NCBI RefSeq assembly: GCF_020882245.1
Contig: NC_083599.1
Coordinates: 55,516,748 to 55,580,747, forward strand
DNA from: Rhopalosiphum padi
Taxonomy: Eukaryota > Arthropoda > Insecta > Hemiptera > Aphididae
DNA length: 64,000 nucleotides
Direction: 5' to 3'
Part shown: positions 25,490-38,799 of the stretch, piece after piece
Layout of the letters: each line of letters begins with the position of its first letter
How positions within the stretch are numbered: the first letter of the stretch is position 1
Made by a program: the position numbers and the translations under genes
Notes under the pieces: model-generated
Databases searched by the model: none
Seen by the model: only the letters and a program-made list of their open reading frames with translations
What the model was told of the DNA's origin: nothing

Positions 25490-26145
25490 CTATATGTAAA
25501 CAATTTAAAAATTAAAATTAACTCTGATAAATGGCACATCATAATGGTGTAATAGGCACTTGTATTTTTTTTGCAGACGACCATTTTAGTTTTTATAATT
25601 AGTACTTACAGAGTTTAATAAAGTTATACAATTATAAGTTTTAATAAATTATCAATAATATATGTACCTAAGTACCTGTTTCCCTTCCTATGTTTTAGAA
25701 AACAAATTGTATAAATTGAATAGAAATGTATAAACAAAAATGTTGTCACGGTAATATATATATACGTATTTATTTTAACTTACCAATTTAATATACTATA
25801 TATAATAATTACAACTTAAAATATGTTATATATCTTGTTTTTAACCATGAAACAAAGTATTTTTTATTACAATATATTATATTGTTTTAATTTACAACGA
25901 AAAGTTCATGTATTATCGACAAAAATTAAAAGTAGTAACTCGCAGATTGTAGGTCTTTAACTTTAAATTTACTTCATTATGCTCGAAATATAAATTTAGC
26001 AAACAATTAAATAGGTAGGTAGTGGTAATCAAAGTTGTTGCTAAGTATTATACTTACATGCAGTGGCACCGTAGGTAGTCAATGTTTGCAATTTTTTGCA
26101 TGGAAATTATTCATAATTCATCTGTAAACTACTACCATCGTTCAC

Positions 26146-26258
26146 CTCCAATTTTCGTAATACAAATCCTCTTCAGACCGTCTTCTACTATTCCTGATCC
26201 AAGTTCTAATAGCTATAACCGGCCTATAAGGAATACCATCATCTAGCTTCACATATAA
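26146..26258 (-). CDS. Possible upstream exon, unassigned
   Basis: The frame reads LYVKLDDGIPYRPVIAIRTW then IRNSRRRSEEDLYYENW, with a mixed composition unlike AT-driven chance frames, and stops at 26142. An AG acceptor precedes it and GTGAAC follows. It could be an N-terminal exon of the CA-like gene. The obvious donor gives the wrong phase for 25489, although internal GT sites after LDD or IRN would fit. I do not recognise the peptide. Confidence 0.25.
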
Positions 26259-26880
26259 CTCTACAAGTATAAGGTTTAAGGATAAACAATTATAATATAT
26301 AACTTTATATTCAACTATTATTAATTAAAAATGTTGATTCATTTAGGTTTTAAATGTTGAAACTATAAATCAAAAATCAATACTAAAATTGAATTAATTT
26401 TAAAATGTGGCTTGGTATACCAAGTATAGGTATAATATAGTGATCTCTAAAATAAACACACCTTGTTATATTCGTCCTTGGAAAAATTGACATATTATAA
26501 TCATGAAATTTATTTTTTTTTAACAAATAACAGGATCCACATATTTTATATTCAATTTTAGATCAGTATTTTTTTTCCATCTTTACATAATATATATGTT
26601 AAATGTTTAATTGATCAGTAGATCAGCAGTTCAGCAAATTAGAGCTTATATTCGATTTTCAAATAATTGGTAGATACAAAATTATTTTATAAGAAATATT
26701 TAGGTCGTACCTATATTGATTTTTACTAGGTATCTATTAAAAACTGATTTTATTTATTTGATTAGAGCACAGCAGCATTATATTTCAGCTATATAACTAA
26801 ACAAATAAAATTACTATTGAGTGGCCTATAGGATACAGTTTAGTCGTTGGGCTAGAATTAATACTATACTTATTACTCAC

Positions 26881-26958
26881 CTTCCTATGATATACTATTA
26901 AGTTATCACATTTAAATAATGTAATGTATTTAATGATAAATTTCAACGTGATACACAT
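26881..26958 (-). CDS. Candidate first coding exon of CA-like gene
   Basis: An ATG opens MCITLKFIIKYITLFKCDN then LIVYHRK, a hydrophobic start that could be a signal peptide as in secreted CAs. It ends at a strong donor (AGGAAG/GTGAGT, 26880). It exits in phase 0, so it cannot join 25489 directly and needs an intermediate exon. Support is limited to the donor, the composition and the position. Confidence 0.35.
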
Positions 26959-27024
26959 TGAATACACCTGCAGTTCTCGTCTAATCACTGAAGTTCAATA
27001 ACAACGTCAGACATAATTAATCGC

Positions 27025-27075
27025 TTGGGAATAGGTACTACGGCTTGCGAGTCGTTGTCGTTTTATTTATATTTG
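27025..27075 (-). promoter_or_regulatory. Possible promoter of CA-like gene
   Basis: TATAAATA on the minus strand (27064-27071) is followed about 30 bases later by a GC-richer stretch (GCAAGCCGTAGTACC). The candidate first coding exon lies about 80 bases beyond that. TATA-like words are common in this DNA, so this is tentative. Confidence 0.25.
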
Positions 27076-28703
27076 TTTTTTTTTTTAATTCACCGCTAAT
27101 AAAAATAATTAAGATTATTTAATTTATCTTATGGTTAATGGATAAGTCATTATTTTTCCCTATTAACTAATTTCAATTAATTTTTTATTTCCACTCATTT
27201 TTAGCTACGAAGTTTAAAATATAGGTACATATTAGATAGGTTATTTATATATTATCAACTATTTAACTCAACCTTTATTTTTCTATATTTAAGATTTTCA
27301 TGTTCAATATTTTAGCGATTTAATATTCATACAGAGTTTTGCAATCTCAAAAAAATATAACTTCATATCTTATATTTAACTACGAGTTGTCTATTTAATT
27401 TTACATTACAATTAAATTATAATAATATAATGGACTACTATAAACTATTTCAATGAATTTTATTAATAAGTAAGAACTTTATAAGTTACCTAAAGCCTAA
27501 AAGTAACTAAGTAGAAAAATTAATATAATTATTTATAAGTTATAAATTTATAATTCATGTAAGTGAATAAGTAATAATAATTGTATACATTTGATAAGTG
27601 ATAAAACTAGAACTAATTCAGTCAATATTTTATTTTTTATTTAATTCATAAATGTCTCTATAAGTTATAAATACCTATTCAGTGTTCTGTAAGTTTAATA
27701 TTTACCTTAAAAATCATAGAGTAACTCTATGTATTTGGTAATCTATTTTAAACGCCGTCAATCGCCAATTGTTATACCGAATATAATAATTTATAAATGT
27801 ATAGTGTTTTTTTTTTTCAATCATATCACCAAATATAGAATTTAGACAACTGGACAGTTTAAGGATGTTAGTTACATCTTACATCATTTGGACTCCCTAA
27901 CGAATACAAAATATTTGTTTTAATACAGCACGAAAAACTTATAAAGATCTTTAAAATACATTTTTATTTTTTAAATCTTAGATATGAATTTTTAACAACA
28001 AAAACAACGATTTTGACCAAATTTGTTATAAATTATAATTCTACCTTCAAACGCTAGTTTTTTTTTTTTTGTAGATTTACATATAGGTAATTAAACTTTT
28101 TTTATATTTTTATATAAATTAGTGTTTTGAAAATTTTACCATGTATAAAAAATGTTGATATAATTACTTAGTGAAAATTTTAAGTTACAACAGTAAGTTA
28201 TTTGTTTAAGGGTTTTAAATTACAACAAAATAAATAAAACAATTTTATTGAAAAGTACTGAACTTTCTTTTGGTTCATGATATAAATGCATTTATTTATG
28301 TTCTATAGATGTATCAATGTTTTGAACAACTGAACATTTCATTACGTAATGGTCGTAATGCGTAGGAATTATAGGTAGTACAATTTATAATATACGTATA
28401 ACTTTTATGGTAAAAGTTCCCACAGTTAATGTTTTTGAATTATACCAAAATACCACCTAATGAATATTGTTGTTCAAAATACCAACTAGATCCAATTCGC
28501 TACTAAAAATCACCCCCAAAGTTGAAAATCGACGGATTTTACTGCCTTAAAAGATGATGACTTTAAAAAAAATACAAATCATTGTAAAATCAATACAATC
28601 ATCACTTTAATTAGAATTATAAATTAGCAACTATAATTAGGAAACGGCTGTCGTAGAAATGAGGTAATATTTCGTATGTAGATAGATACCTACCTAAGTG
28701 TAG
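27076..28703. other. AT-rich intergenic, no gene seen
   Basis: No supported gene. At 28500-28600 there is a reversed fragment of the dispersed repeat (CACCCCCAAAGTTGAAAAT, then a word ending AATACAAATCATTGTAAAA). Confidence 0.35.
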
Positions 28704-28711
28704 GTACCTGC

Positions 28712-29950
28712 CAGGGCCGAGCCTAGGGCCTGGCAAGGTGGGCGTCTGCCAGGGGCGCAAAATATCGAGTAGGAGTGGGGGCGCAAAATTTGATATCATA
28801 AAATTTGAAATTAATTTTCATACACGACGATCGACGATGGCTGTTATTGAATGGTATCGTAAAAGGAATATTATATTTTATTTATAATAATGTAAAAAAT
28901 ATTAATGCGTTTCCCATGCCCGACAATTATAAAAATAGAACAACTATGATATATTATGTATATAAAATGGTTATCAGTTTTAAATCGACCAAAATAATAT
29001 TTTCAAAGATTATATTAAAGTATTGAAATAAGCTATACAATATACACACATACAATCGTATTATTATATTACAAATTACAATAATAATTATTCGGTTATT
29101 TTACAATAGACATTCGATTGAATGACAACGCGCATTACGTAGTTATTCTGTGGTTATACCTACCTAATCTACGCTCTTAAACAGTGAAGCCTGAAATAAA
29201 ACAAGATAATTAGGTAAATATTCTAATAGAATATATTTAAAATTTAACGATTATGAAAAATTGTTAGCATTAATATTGTATCATTTTTCCCATTATTTTT
29301 TCATTATTATTTTATTCGCACAAATTTGCGTACTTTTGGATTAAAGGACATCAAAACACTATTTTTTTTTTTTAATTTTAAGTTTATTGGTGTATTATTG
29401 TAGTTAACACAATGAAAAATGTTTTGATTAAAATCCGAAGTTAAAAAAATGATTATTTAACCAAATAATGAGAGTATAATGAGTAGATGGATAGCCGCGT
29501 GACGTCATAGTGCCGACGATCGAGCAGCCGCCTATGTTTTACGCGTAAAAGTAGTTTGATTTACACAATGATATTAATAACTTAAAATTGATTTCAGAAT
29601 TTTTTTTTCATAATCCGAAGTATATTTATGTGCTTAAGACGATGGTGTGATTTAAAATTGAATATATTTGTTGTTGCATACATATTATAAATTATAATTT
29701 AGTAAAATTATTGAGTTCACAACTCGCATTGTATTGTTGCGCAAACCAAATTTTACGAAATTGACTATAATAATTTTATCTTTTATAAAAAACTAGAAAG
29801 TATATCAAAATTATAATCACACCAGTGTCATTAACACAAAAAAACACTTAAGGTTACATAAAAAAAATTTAAAATCATTAATTTTTTTATTTTGTGGGAG
29901 CGCAAATTTTTATTTCTCCAGAAGCGCCGCTAATGATCGGCCCGGCCCTG
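28712..29950. mobile_element. Non-autonomous hAT-type element with 8-bp TSD
   Basis: The left end CAGGGCCGAGCC and right end (reverse complement CAGGGCCGGGCC) are terminal inverted repeats; GGGCGCAAAAT-like words lie just inside both ends. It is flanked by a perfect 8-bp duplication, GTACCTGC, at 28704-28711 and 29951-29958. CAGGG ends and 8-bp duplications are typical of hAT transposons. The 1,239-bp interior has only short open frames and no transposase, so it is a non-autonomous derivative. The clean ends suggest fairly recent insertion. Confidence 0.88.
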
Positions 29951-29958
29951 GTACCTGC

Positions 29959-31874
29959 TCTGTACTCAAATGCTTATTAATTTCAAAGTTCTATAGGTTC
30001 GTCGTTTACAACTCGTCTCGTCGGCTTTCGTACACGCAGCAGTGTGTGCCATGAGACACTGATGATTTTTAGTTTTAGAAATTGATCCGTGTGGTTTTAT
30101 GTGGTTACTAGTTAGGCACCCATTATTCACACAGATGATCACGTTTCTGTTTTAAGTACTAAAAAGATACGTTGCCACGTTGGTTTAACTTTTGAAGTTA
30201 GTAAATTGGTCTAATTTATTGGATATTCTATATTGCCCTTACTTAACACACCTATACCAATGGATTGCATTTAATTTATAATCCACATTCATCTAGGTTG
30301 AGATAAACAAATGTGAAATTGGCACTTCAACTATTTAATGATCGTCTAGCTTAGATTACCTATTGTAGTAGTACCACTAGTACCACTCGTTCTTGTTCAA
30401 CTAAGCTAGTTTTATAGAGATTCTCGATCAAGTATTTAATTGTGCTGTTCACGTGGCATGTGTAGGAGTGAATAAAATAGTAGATAGCCATTAATACTAA
30501 AAAATACTATATTAGCTATTATACTATTATCGTTGTTTCTTACTGTAAAGGTTTGTTTTCTGACAATCTTTATTGTTTTGAACAATTTTACGATACCTAA
30601 TATAAAACATTTCAATTATAAATTATTTATATAATTTATGTATGCATGGTATGCATAATCAAATTAAATTGAAAGCTCCTACCTACTAGACAAGCATTGT
30701 TACCTATACAAAATTTTAAAAAAGGTTATGATTATTTTATTTGCATATTATGACTTATAAATTCTTCTTCTGTGGATTAAATAAGAAATTTGAACAATTT
30801 AAAATGTTCTAAAATTAATTATGCATATATTTAAGGTATACATTAAAGAGCAATAAGCCAATAAATAACTACCTATATTATGCTAATCAAATGAAATATT
30901 CACAATAAGTAGGTAATGCGTTAAACATATATTATAATCAAAATAATTAATTAAATTTTATAAGTTATAATCAAAATAGATGATCCAAGAGTAAGTAATA
31001 TTGAATAATTGATTAGGTACTAATCAACCAATCAAGATGTATTTACCAATACTATAAAGTAATGATTATTAATATTGACATCTTTTTAGGTTGAAACAAG
31101 GATCATAAACTATCATTTGATATAATAGAAAAAATCTTATAGACTATTATTAATAATTCTTACGTATTAACATTAATTACTACCTACTGGTTATGTCATA
31201 TTATGGGTTAATTCAAAGACATAGGGAGCAGTTAAAACACCTAAGAATAGGGTTGAGCACTAGTGGTGCTAATCTAAGCATGCTCAATACTGCATAAATG
31301 CATATCTTACATAATATTATAAAGAATTTTCTAATATGTATATTGAATATTACTTGATATAATGGTATATGTTTTTAATATTGTATTTTTTCTAAATAAC
31401 CTCGAGATATTATTCATGTAAAGTTGTAATAATTACTCTACTAATAAACGATAAGTACATTTAATTACAAAATAATTAATATTCAATTATGTTAACTGAA
31501 CTGTATAAACTTTAGTGATTAAATAAAAATAAATTACAAATTATTCTATATAAATTATAAAGAGTAGTAATAATATATATAAAATTTAAATACATATATG
31601 TTAACATTTCTATTAATGTTCCATTATTTTATAATAAGACAATAGAACAATTTTAAATTTAAATTATTTAGTGTTATACTGTTATATTGTTATTGATATT
31701 ATTAGTTGTTATTTTTTACAATGTCCATATGAATAAATAAATAAAAATAGTTATTACAATATTCCCTATTGAATGTACTTGATACAATGTACATATAGAA
31801 TTTAAAAAATGTGTAATATTTTCAATATAAATATTTAATTAATTATTAAAAATTTCCTATACATTTTTTAGCAA
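29959..31874. other. AT-rich intergenic, no gene seen
   Basis: No supported gene. A GC-richer patch at 29995-30060 has no convincing frame or splice site. Confidence 0.35.
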
Positions 31875-31876
31875 TA

Positions 31877-32107
31877 CAGTAGAACCCCTCTCGTCCGCCC
31901 TCGGCTGGTCCGCCACTCCGGTTGATCCGACCATAGTATTATCGATATGAATACATTTGGATTTTCCAATTTATAGTAGATATATACAATTAATTGCTAG
32001 TATAATATTTCCTTTATCAGGGTTCTGTATATTCTGATAATCCGACCTTTTTCGCGTTCCGACCACACCCCCAGTCCCGAAGGTGACGGACTAGAGAGGT
32101 TCTACTG
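31877..32107. mobile_element. pogo/Tigger-like MITE, TA duplication
   Basis: The left end CAGTAGAACCCCTCTCGTCC and right end (reverse complement CAGTAGAACCTCTCTAGTCC) form inverted repeats of about 22 bp differing at two positions. The element is flanked by TA on both sides (31875-31876 and 32108-32109). CAGTxGAACCTC ends with TA duplication are characteristic of pogo/Tigger elements of the Tc1-mariner superfamily. At 231 bp it has no coding capacity. Confidence 0.85.
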
Positions 32108-32109
32108 TA

Positions 32110-35100
32110 GTTTAAATTTCAAAATTATTTAACTTAACTTTAAAAAATACTGTTCAATTTCAATCATCTCAAATTACAATTGTATTGATTATTTCTTTAT
32201 TTTTAAATATTTTTTAAATGGCAACGATTAATTTTTGTTTACTATTTGTAATAACCGATATTATTTTTAAGAAAAAGTCACTGACTAAACAACAATAACA
32301 AAAAAAAAAAACATTAATCGTTCAATAAGCAACACTAACAACCTTTTTGTATTTTAATTGACACAATATTACAGCATACCACACATAGTGTAATGTAATT
32401 GTAATATGTATATATACCAAACCAGTAAGATGAAAAGTATTTCAAATAATGACAATAATTATGCACACATGATAATATGACTGAAAATAACAAATTATTA
32501 GGTATATCATTGCTATAACCAATGTCCAATACTATTGTTTCTCATGCTTTCTAAACATAGTTATTATCTAATTTAAATTTTGTTTGTAACTTAATCAACA
32601 ACTAATATTTAAAAAAAAATTTTATTGAAAACAGTACATAATATTGTATTTTAAAGTAACTACATAATATTTTTTTTTAATTTCATATAATTATTATTTA
32701 TTAAGTAAAAAAGTGAATTATACAAATTGAAAATAATAAAAATAATTGATTAAGTTAAAATATAATTTGTTTTAAAAATTTAAACAATTTATTTAAAAAT
32801 TGAATTTGATTATATGAATGATGAAGAATGGTTGCAACACCAGCTACCATTTGTTGGTAAACATGACGTAGTGTTACGAGATTGGTTCAAACATTAAAAC
32901 TATTAGTTTTATTTACGGTAATATAATGCATAATGCATATCATAGGTAATAACTAATAACCAATAATTAATTTCTTTAAACAATTATTTTTATCCATGAA
33001 AAATTTATACAAAAATACGATTGTAATTTTTTGATAATTTTAGTAAAAAAATTAATTTAATATTCAATATTTTTTAAACCTGTTTATTGCTTATTATACT
33101 GATGCTTTAGTTCCCTTTTACTTAATTTGACATGACAATTTTATGCCTTGCTACATTTCAAAAAGGGTGACTTAACTAGGCAATTAAATACATATTATAT
33201 CATAGTTAATATTTTATTATTATAACTACTGACATTTTAATCAGAATAAATACATTTGAAAAACAGGGGAATTGCTCTGCTATGTATATTAAATTTGAAT
33301 TCAATTATAAATGTCTATAATGTCACTGTCATTTTGTTAAAGATATTTTATTATACGTTTAAAATTTAAATTTCTATTACTTATAAATAATTTATTTTTT
33401 TTTAACAGTAATACAGCAGGTTAAACTAGTTTTGATCAAAAACAAATCACATATCTTATACAATAATATATTATTACTTATTAGTATCTGTATTTTGTTA
33501 TTATCTAAAAGTCAACATAAGACATATTTCAGATTGGTTTGAAAAGATTTAAGGTTTAAATAGCTTTAAAATATTTTGAAAAATGTGATGTGTATGGAGA
33601 GTAATAATATATCATATATATATTTGAACATTTTCAAATCCCCCAACAATAATTTTTTTTTTTAATTACAATGCAAAATTACTATGCAATATCTAAACTC
33701 ATTAGAAAATTGATATTTTTTTATCTTATATATTGTCAAAACTAAACTTCAAGTATTCATAAAAGAAAATTGTGCTTTATTATTTTTGAGGCTTGAATCT
33801 CATAAAAACATTAAGCAACTTATAAAAGTACTGTAACTTTACTTATATTTACTTTTAAATAAATAACCTAAAACTAAAATTGATACTTTTAATGTGATAA
33901 GGACTGAAGAATATCCAAACATTCCAAACTGTTTCAATACACAGACTATCAAAATACATATTAAGGATATATCTTTGCTGTCCAATGTTAAATTGTTCAT
34001 TTGGGAAATTTTTTTCTATACTGTACTGAAGAAAATTAAATTTTATTTAAGGTCAAGAGTGACTATCGATTGTCTGAATAGGTTATCATATCTCTATGAA
34101 TCTATAATTATGATGATGTTATTAATATAATTGTAAAACAAAATGCGCGATTAAATGTACTATTTATTTAATGTATTTGACATGGTTATTAATTTACCTA
34201 AATATATACATTTATATAAAAAATATAATAAAGCTATAAACATTTCTACTACTCAGTTCATAGTGTTAGGCAAGGGCAATACAGAGGAACAGTAAGAAGG
34301 ACGTTAACAATTTAAATACCTAAGTCTATGTTCTGTATACCGACTTAACTAGGTACATATACAAAAATATAGAATAAATCGAATTAGTCATTAAACGATG
34401 ACTGCATTCAGTACCTAAGTATCTACTCACTTCTGTCTTCAATCATATAGCATAGCTAATGGTTAAATATTAAATTATTAAATATAAAGTAAAATTTTAA
34501 ATATTATAACGCAGACATACCTAGGTAATACACTTGTTAAGCGAAGTGTATCATTAATTTATGAAGTATTGACGTCTATAAGTGTAATTGTAATTAGTAA
34601 CACAAAATTACAAAATACATAAGAATATTTATTATCTACAAGGTAATATCAATATTACTTTTTGTTTTTTAATATTTATTTTATAAACACGACGGCTGAG
34701 ATAAAACGTGATAATGGAGTTGTGATACGGTAAGTAATCAGCATTCAGCAAATTAATTTAATTAAATAAATCTGTAGCCTGTATTAAATTACTAGGTAGG
34801 TATACTACATTACTACCATTTTAATTGGTACCTTCTTAATATACTTAAATAACATTTATTTTTTACCTGTATTCAATACCTATCGTACATGTGTATGTGT
34901 AATTGCATAAAAAAAGTAAGGGCCTTGAAACTACTAGATTCTGAAAATCATTTTATAGACAACTTTTTATGCATTCGGCCATATCATTAAATCTTAAATG
35001 ATAAATTATCACTTATTTGTGTGAATATTGTACGTAGGTACCTATGTCCTATACAACATTAATATAGTAAATTAACATACAGGAAACTATTTTAATTTTA

Positions 35101-35430
35101 CTCATACAGACGAATGAGGGACGATTCTACTTCAAATAGTACGTCATAAACACATAGGTAACTTATATCACTCGCTCTATTATTCTGAAAAAAATATTCG
35201 AAATTTCAACAGTACTTAAGTACTAAGCATTATTTTGAATCTAGATTCTAATTTCTAGATAAATATTTTGGTAATCATGTAGTAAAATGTAAATATGCTA
35301 CCTGCCGGCAAATTGTTTCCTATAGGAAAGTACCTACGACAGATCTGTTACACTCTTACTCTGTAAATATAGACAAAGTAATACTATAGAATTAAATAGA
35401 ATAATTAGAGACAACCATTAACGACCTAAA
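32110..35430. other. AT-rich intergenic, no gene seen
   Basis: No supported gene. The open frame at 33894-34130 has AT-driven composition and no recognisable domain. Confidence 0.35.
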
Positions 35431-35431
35431 T

Positions 35432-35500
35432 CAGCGGTTTCCAACCATTTTTGTAAAAAATCTTTGAGGCACAATAATGACCAATAGCACACCTATATAC
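35432..35500 (+). mobile_element. Possible left end of a hAT-type element
   Basis: CAGCGGTTTCCAACCATTTT resembles the CAGTGGTTCTCAACC-type ends of hAT elements, followed by a CTTTGAGGCAC-like stretch common in such elements. No matching right end was seen downstream, so it is a truncated relic or a chance match. Confidence 0.35.
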
Positions 35501-36814
35501 GTATGTTGTATATACGTTTATTTATTTTTAATATCTGTTAAATAATACCCAATAATAATTATAAATTTTAAAATGTTAATAAGTAGGTAACAAAACATAA
35601 AAATTAAAACAAAACCTATTTAGTATTTTTTTTTTTTTATCGAATGTTGATTTATTCAATTATTATTATTTAATAATAAATTGTAGCTATTAAATAACAA
35701 ATAAGTTAATTATTTATTTGTATTTTTAATTATAAGTAGAATAAGTGTATAAAGCAAAAAGTAAATTATATAAATTGTTAAAATTTCATTTTTTTATCCA
35801 GATTAATATTGTTGTATCTATTTTCTTTTATATAGATACATTTGTAGTTATTTTTTAGCAACACTATTTATATAAAAGAGAATAGCTAAAGTACATTATT
35901 ATTAAAACTAGGTATGTAATTAATTAGTTCGCTGCTGATTTATTATAATTCAAAGAGACTTTGACTCAGTACAAAAAAATTATAACAATTTGGAAATATG
36001 ACCTCTAAGTACTAAGTACCTAAAAAAAAAAGTCAAAAATCGGTTTTGAATATCTGAACTATATATTGAAGAAGAAAAATAAGATGAGCATTCAAGGTGA
36101 ATCGCCCTGTATATAAACCATATATCGCCTGATTACTTTTATTATTATTTATTACTTATTAATTATTAAATATTATAGCTGCACGTCTGCACGTTGCACG
36201 ACAAACTGCGCGCAGTGCGCACGCTATTAAATCGTAAAACTATAATAGTAATAAGCTAATAATTAATTAATAATAATAGACAATAGTATCAATGACAGTG
36301 TTAACTTCTAAGGACGTGGGTGTTGATAAAAAAAAAAATACATAAGTATATAATATTATACAGAACGGTTCTTATCGTAATTGAAACCTACGCGTAATAT
36401 ACAATAATACACTTACATTGTACGAGTATTATAGTGTATTCTGTATTTCTGATACGTGTGTGCTCAATCAGCGATATTATCCTATAAATGATATAATATA
36501 TATTATACGCTACAGGCAATATAGAAAATATATACATATATAGAAAACGCGAAACACTGAACTCTTCTTTTACACATTAAATTCAATGCAATTCATCATA
36601 TATTAAATTTATTTAATACATTTAATTATTCATAACGGCCCGATCATCGGTGATACGTGTCGACCTCTGGTACGGCACGGCTCATATCACCCATATTAAA
36701 CCCGAGCATAATAATATCATGTTTCATATTATTATTTTTTTTATAAATAAATCGAATAGCGATAGACTATTCTATAATCAATAGTAATTCTGTATACGCC
36801 TTCCGGTCTTCAAT
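35501..36814. other. AT-rich intergenic, no gene seen
   Basis: No gene. A patch at 36178-36235 (TGCGCGCAGTGCGCA) and one at 36636-36712 are GC-richer. At 36090-36115 GAATCGCCCTGTATA resembles the right end of the foldback MITE family. Confidence 0.3.
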
Positions 36815-37860
36815 TTTTTAGATTCTGAACGGAGTGATAAATGATGATTTATTTTTATTTTTTGTATCTGTCATCACGTTTTGGAGTAGTAATAGTGTTA
36901 TGATTTTTTACTTCAGCCCCGTTTTTAAAATGAAATTGAATTTAGTTTGTACTTTGGGGGGGTCAAAAGAAAAAAATGTCCAATAGTTTTTGTTTTAGTT
37001 CAATAATTTTTACCAAATATTTACATTAGAGTTATCTATATTTAGGTACGATTGAATTTTAAAAATATAACGATTTTAAAGTTTTAAGCTATTTATAGAC
37101 AATTGAAATTTTTGATTTTGATTTTTTTTTTTTTTTGAAATGCCGATAAAAAAATTGCTATTCCGAAAAATCTTTAAAATATAATACAAGTTATTATAAG
37201 TTGTACTTATTGTAGTAAAAAAAATCAAAAATTATTAGTTACAATTTTTTTTTATAAACGTAAAGGTCAAATGTTTACAAAATATGACAAAATCGTGAAA
37301 ATTTGCAAGGAAATTTTAAGTCGAAAATTTATAAAATGTTTGTGATTTATACCTAAGGTTAAAAAACTCAATATAAGGTTCTCCTTAAGTATTTCTTCAA
37401 ATAACTGTAAAAAAAAACTCCAGCGTCAATAATATAGAAAAAATAAAAAATATTATGAGCGTATGAAATTTAAAATTTTACGAAATCGCGTAAAATAACG
37501 ATATATCCTAAAACGATTTAAGATATTTGTTGTTATTCACAAAGTATAAGTCGTAGAAACACTTGAAACTTTCACCAGTAGTTGAAGATTGGCATTTCCT
37601 TTATATACCTACATAATTTTCTTTTCAAAATATTTCACTAATTGTTATCCTAGTTATAGGCGTTTGAAATATTCGATTTTTTTTTACCTTTCCGTATGGA
37701 AGTATGCAACCCGTTCCTACTTGAAAAATAAATTACTTGTATCAAAATAAAATATATCTCCGTTCAGAATCGTTTTTTGCAAGCAATAATGATATCTATC
37801 ATGATAGATGCATGAATTCAAATTTAACATATCCATAATAGTAACACATAGGCATTCAAC
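36815..37860 (+). repeat. Dispersed aphid-type repeat, copy 3 (plus)
   Basis: The best-preserved copy. It opens TTTTTTAGATTCTGAACGG, followed by CTGTCATCACGTTTTGGAG and ACTTCAGCCCC. Near 37763 it has CTCCGTTCAGAATCG, an inverted match to its own start (GATTCTGAACGGAG). It ends with CATATCCATAATAGTAAC and a TG microsatellite at 37864-37893. There is no open frame. Confidence 0.65.
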
Positions 37861-38790
37861 ATATGTGTGTGTGTATGTGTGTGTGTGTGTGTGGAGTCCC
37901 TGGACCAGGCTTCATAATATAATGTGTAAAAAGAATAACATCAGTGATATCATGAAATATTATAATAATATATTATAAAATCGTATCGTATAATTATTAT
38001 TACTTGTATATTAAGAATTTAACAAAAAAAAAAAACGTAGGTATCAATTACCAACCATGTATATAATAATGTATAGTAGGTAACTAGTAAGAACACTCAA
38101 AACTCCGGAAACAACTTTTTTTCTGAGTATCATTAACTCATTTTGCGTAACACGCTAATTCCACTTACTACTCTGTTATAATAATATAAGACATATAATA
38201 GGGAAAAAAAAATTGATTCGCCAACCATAACGGTAAATTCATGATTTCGTTTACAGTATTGTTTATGAATAATGATTATACTAAATGGTTTAAAAGTAGT
38301 GTGGTATACACTACATTAACATAATGTTATTATATTTATTATGTTTAATATTTTTTATATATTATTATATTATACTGTATTAATACAATATTTTATTCTC
38401 GGTATAAACTTTGAACTCTGCAGGTAATCAATTAAAAATACAAAATATTTACAACAGTTTATTATAATAACTAATTACTACTTACTAATAACATTTAATC
38501 TAATCTAGATATGAAATATCAAAAGTTCGATTCAGTATACTCTGTTAATTTCTATAGGTACCATAATAGTATAAATATAGTGTAAACCAGTAACACCTCA
38601 GAATCACATAATACAATTTATATGAATGGATAGGTGGTTGGATTTTATTATACACTTTAATGAGTAGCCATTGTTTAATAAATAATTATTAATCATTCTC
38701 TATAACTTAAAATTGCTTATAAAAAAAATAAATACATACGTGAGAATATCCAACGTCGTTAAAATTTTAATACTATAGGTAGGTACATTT
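37861..38790. other. TG microsatellite and AT-rich intergenic
   Basis: A TG run at 37864-37893 borders the repeat copy. The rest is AT-rich with no gene seen. Confidence 0.4.
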
Positions 38791-38799
38791 TTTTATTCA

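Noticed and set aside
26056..26120. Possible exon MQKIANIDYLRCHC before a strong GTAAGT donor
   Set aside because: Its phase runs straight into a stop codon when joined to the conserved CA exon at 25489, and the other frame is closed by TAA just upstream. It may be a noncoding exon.
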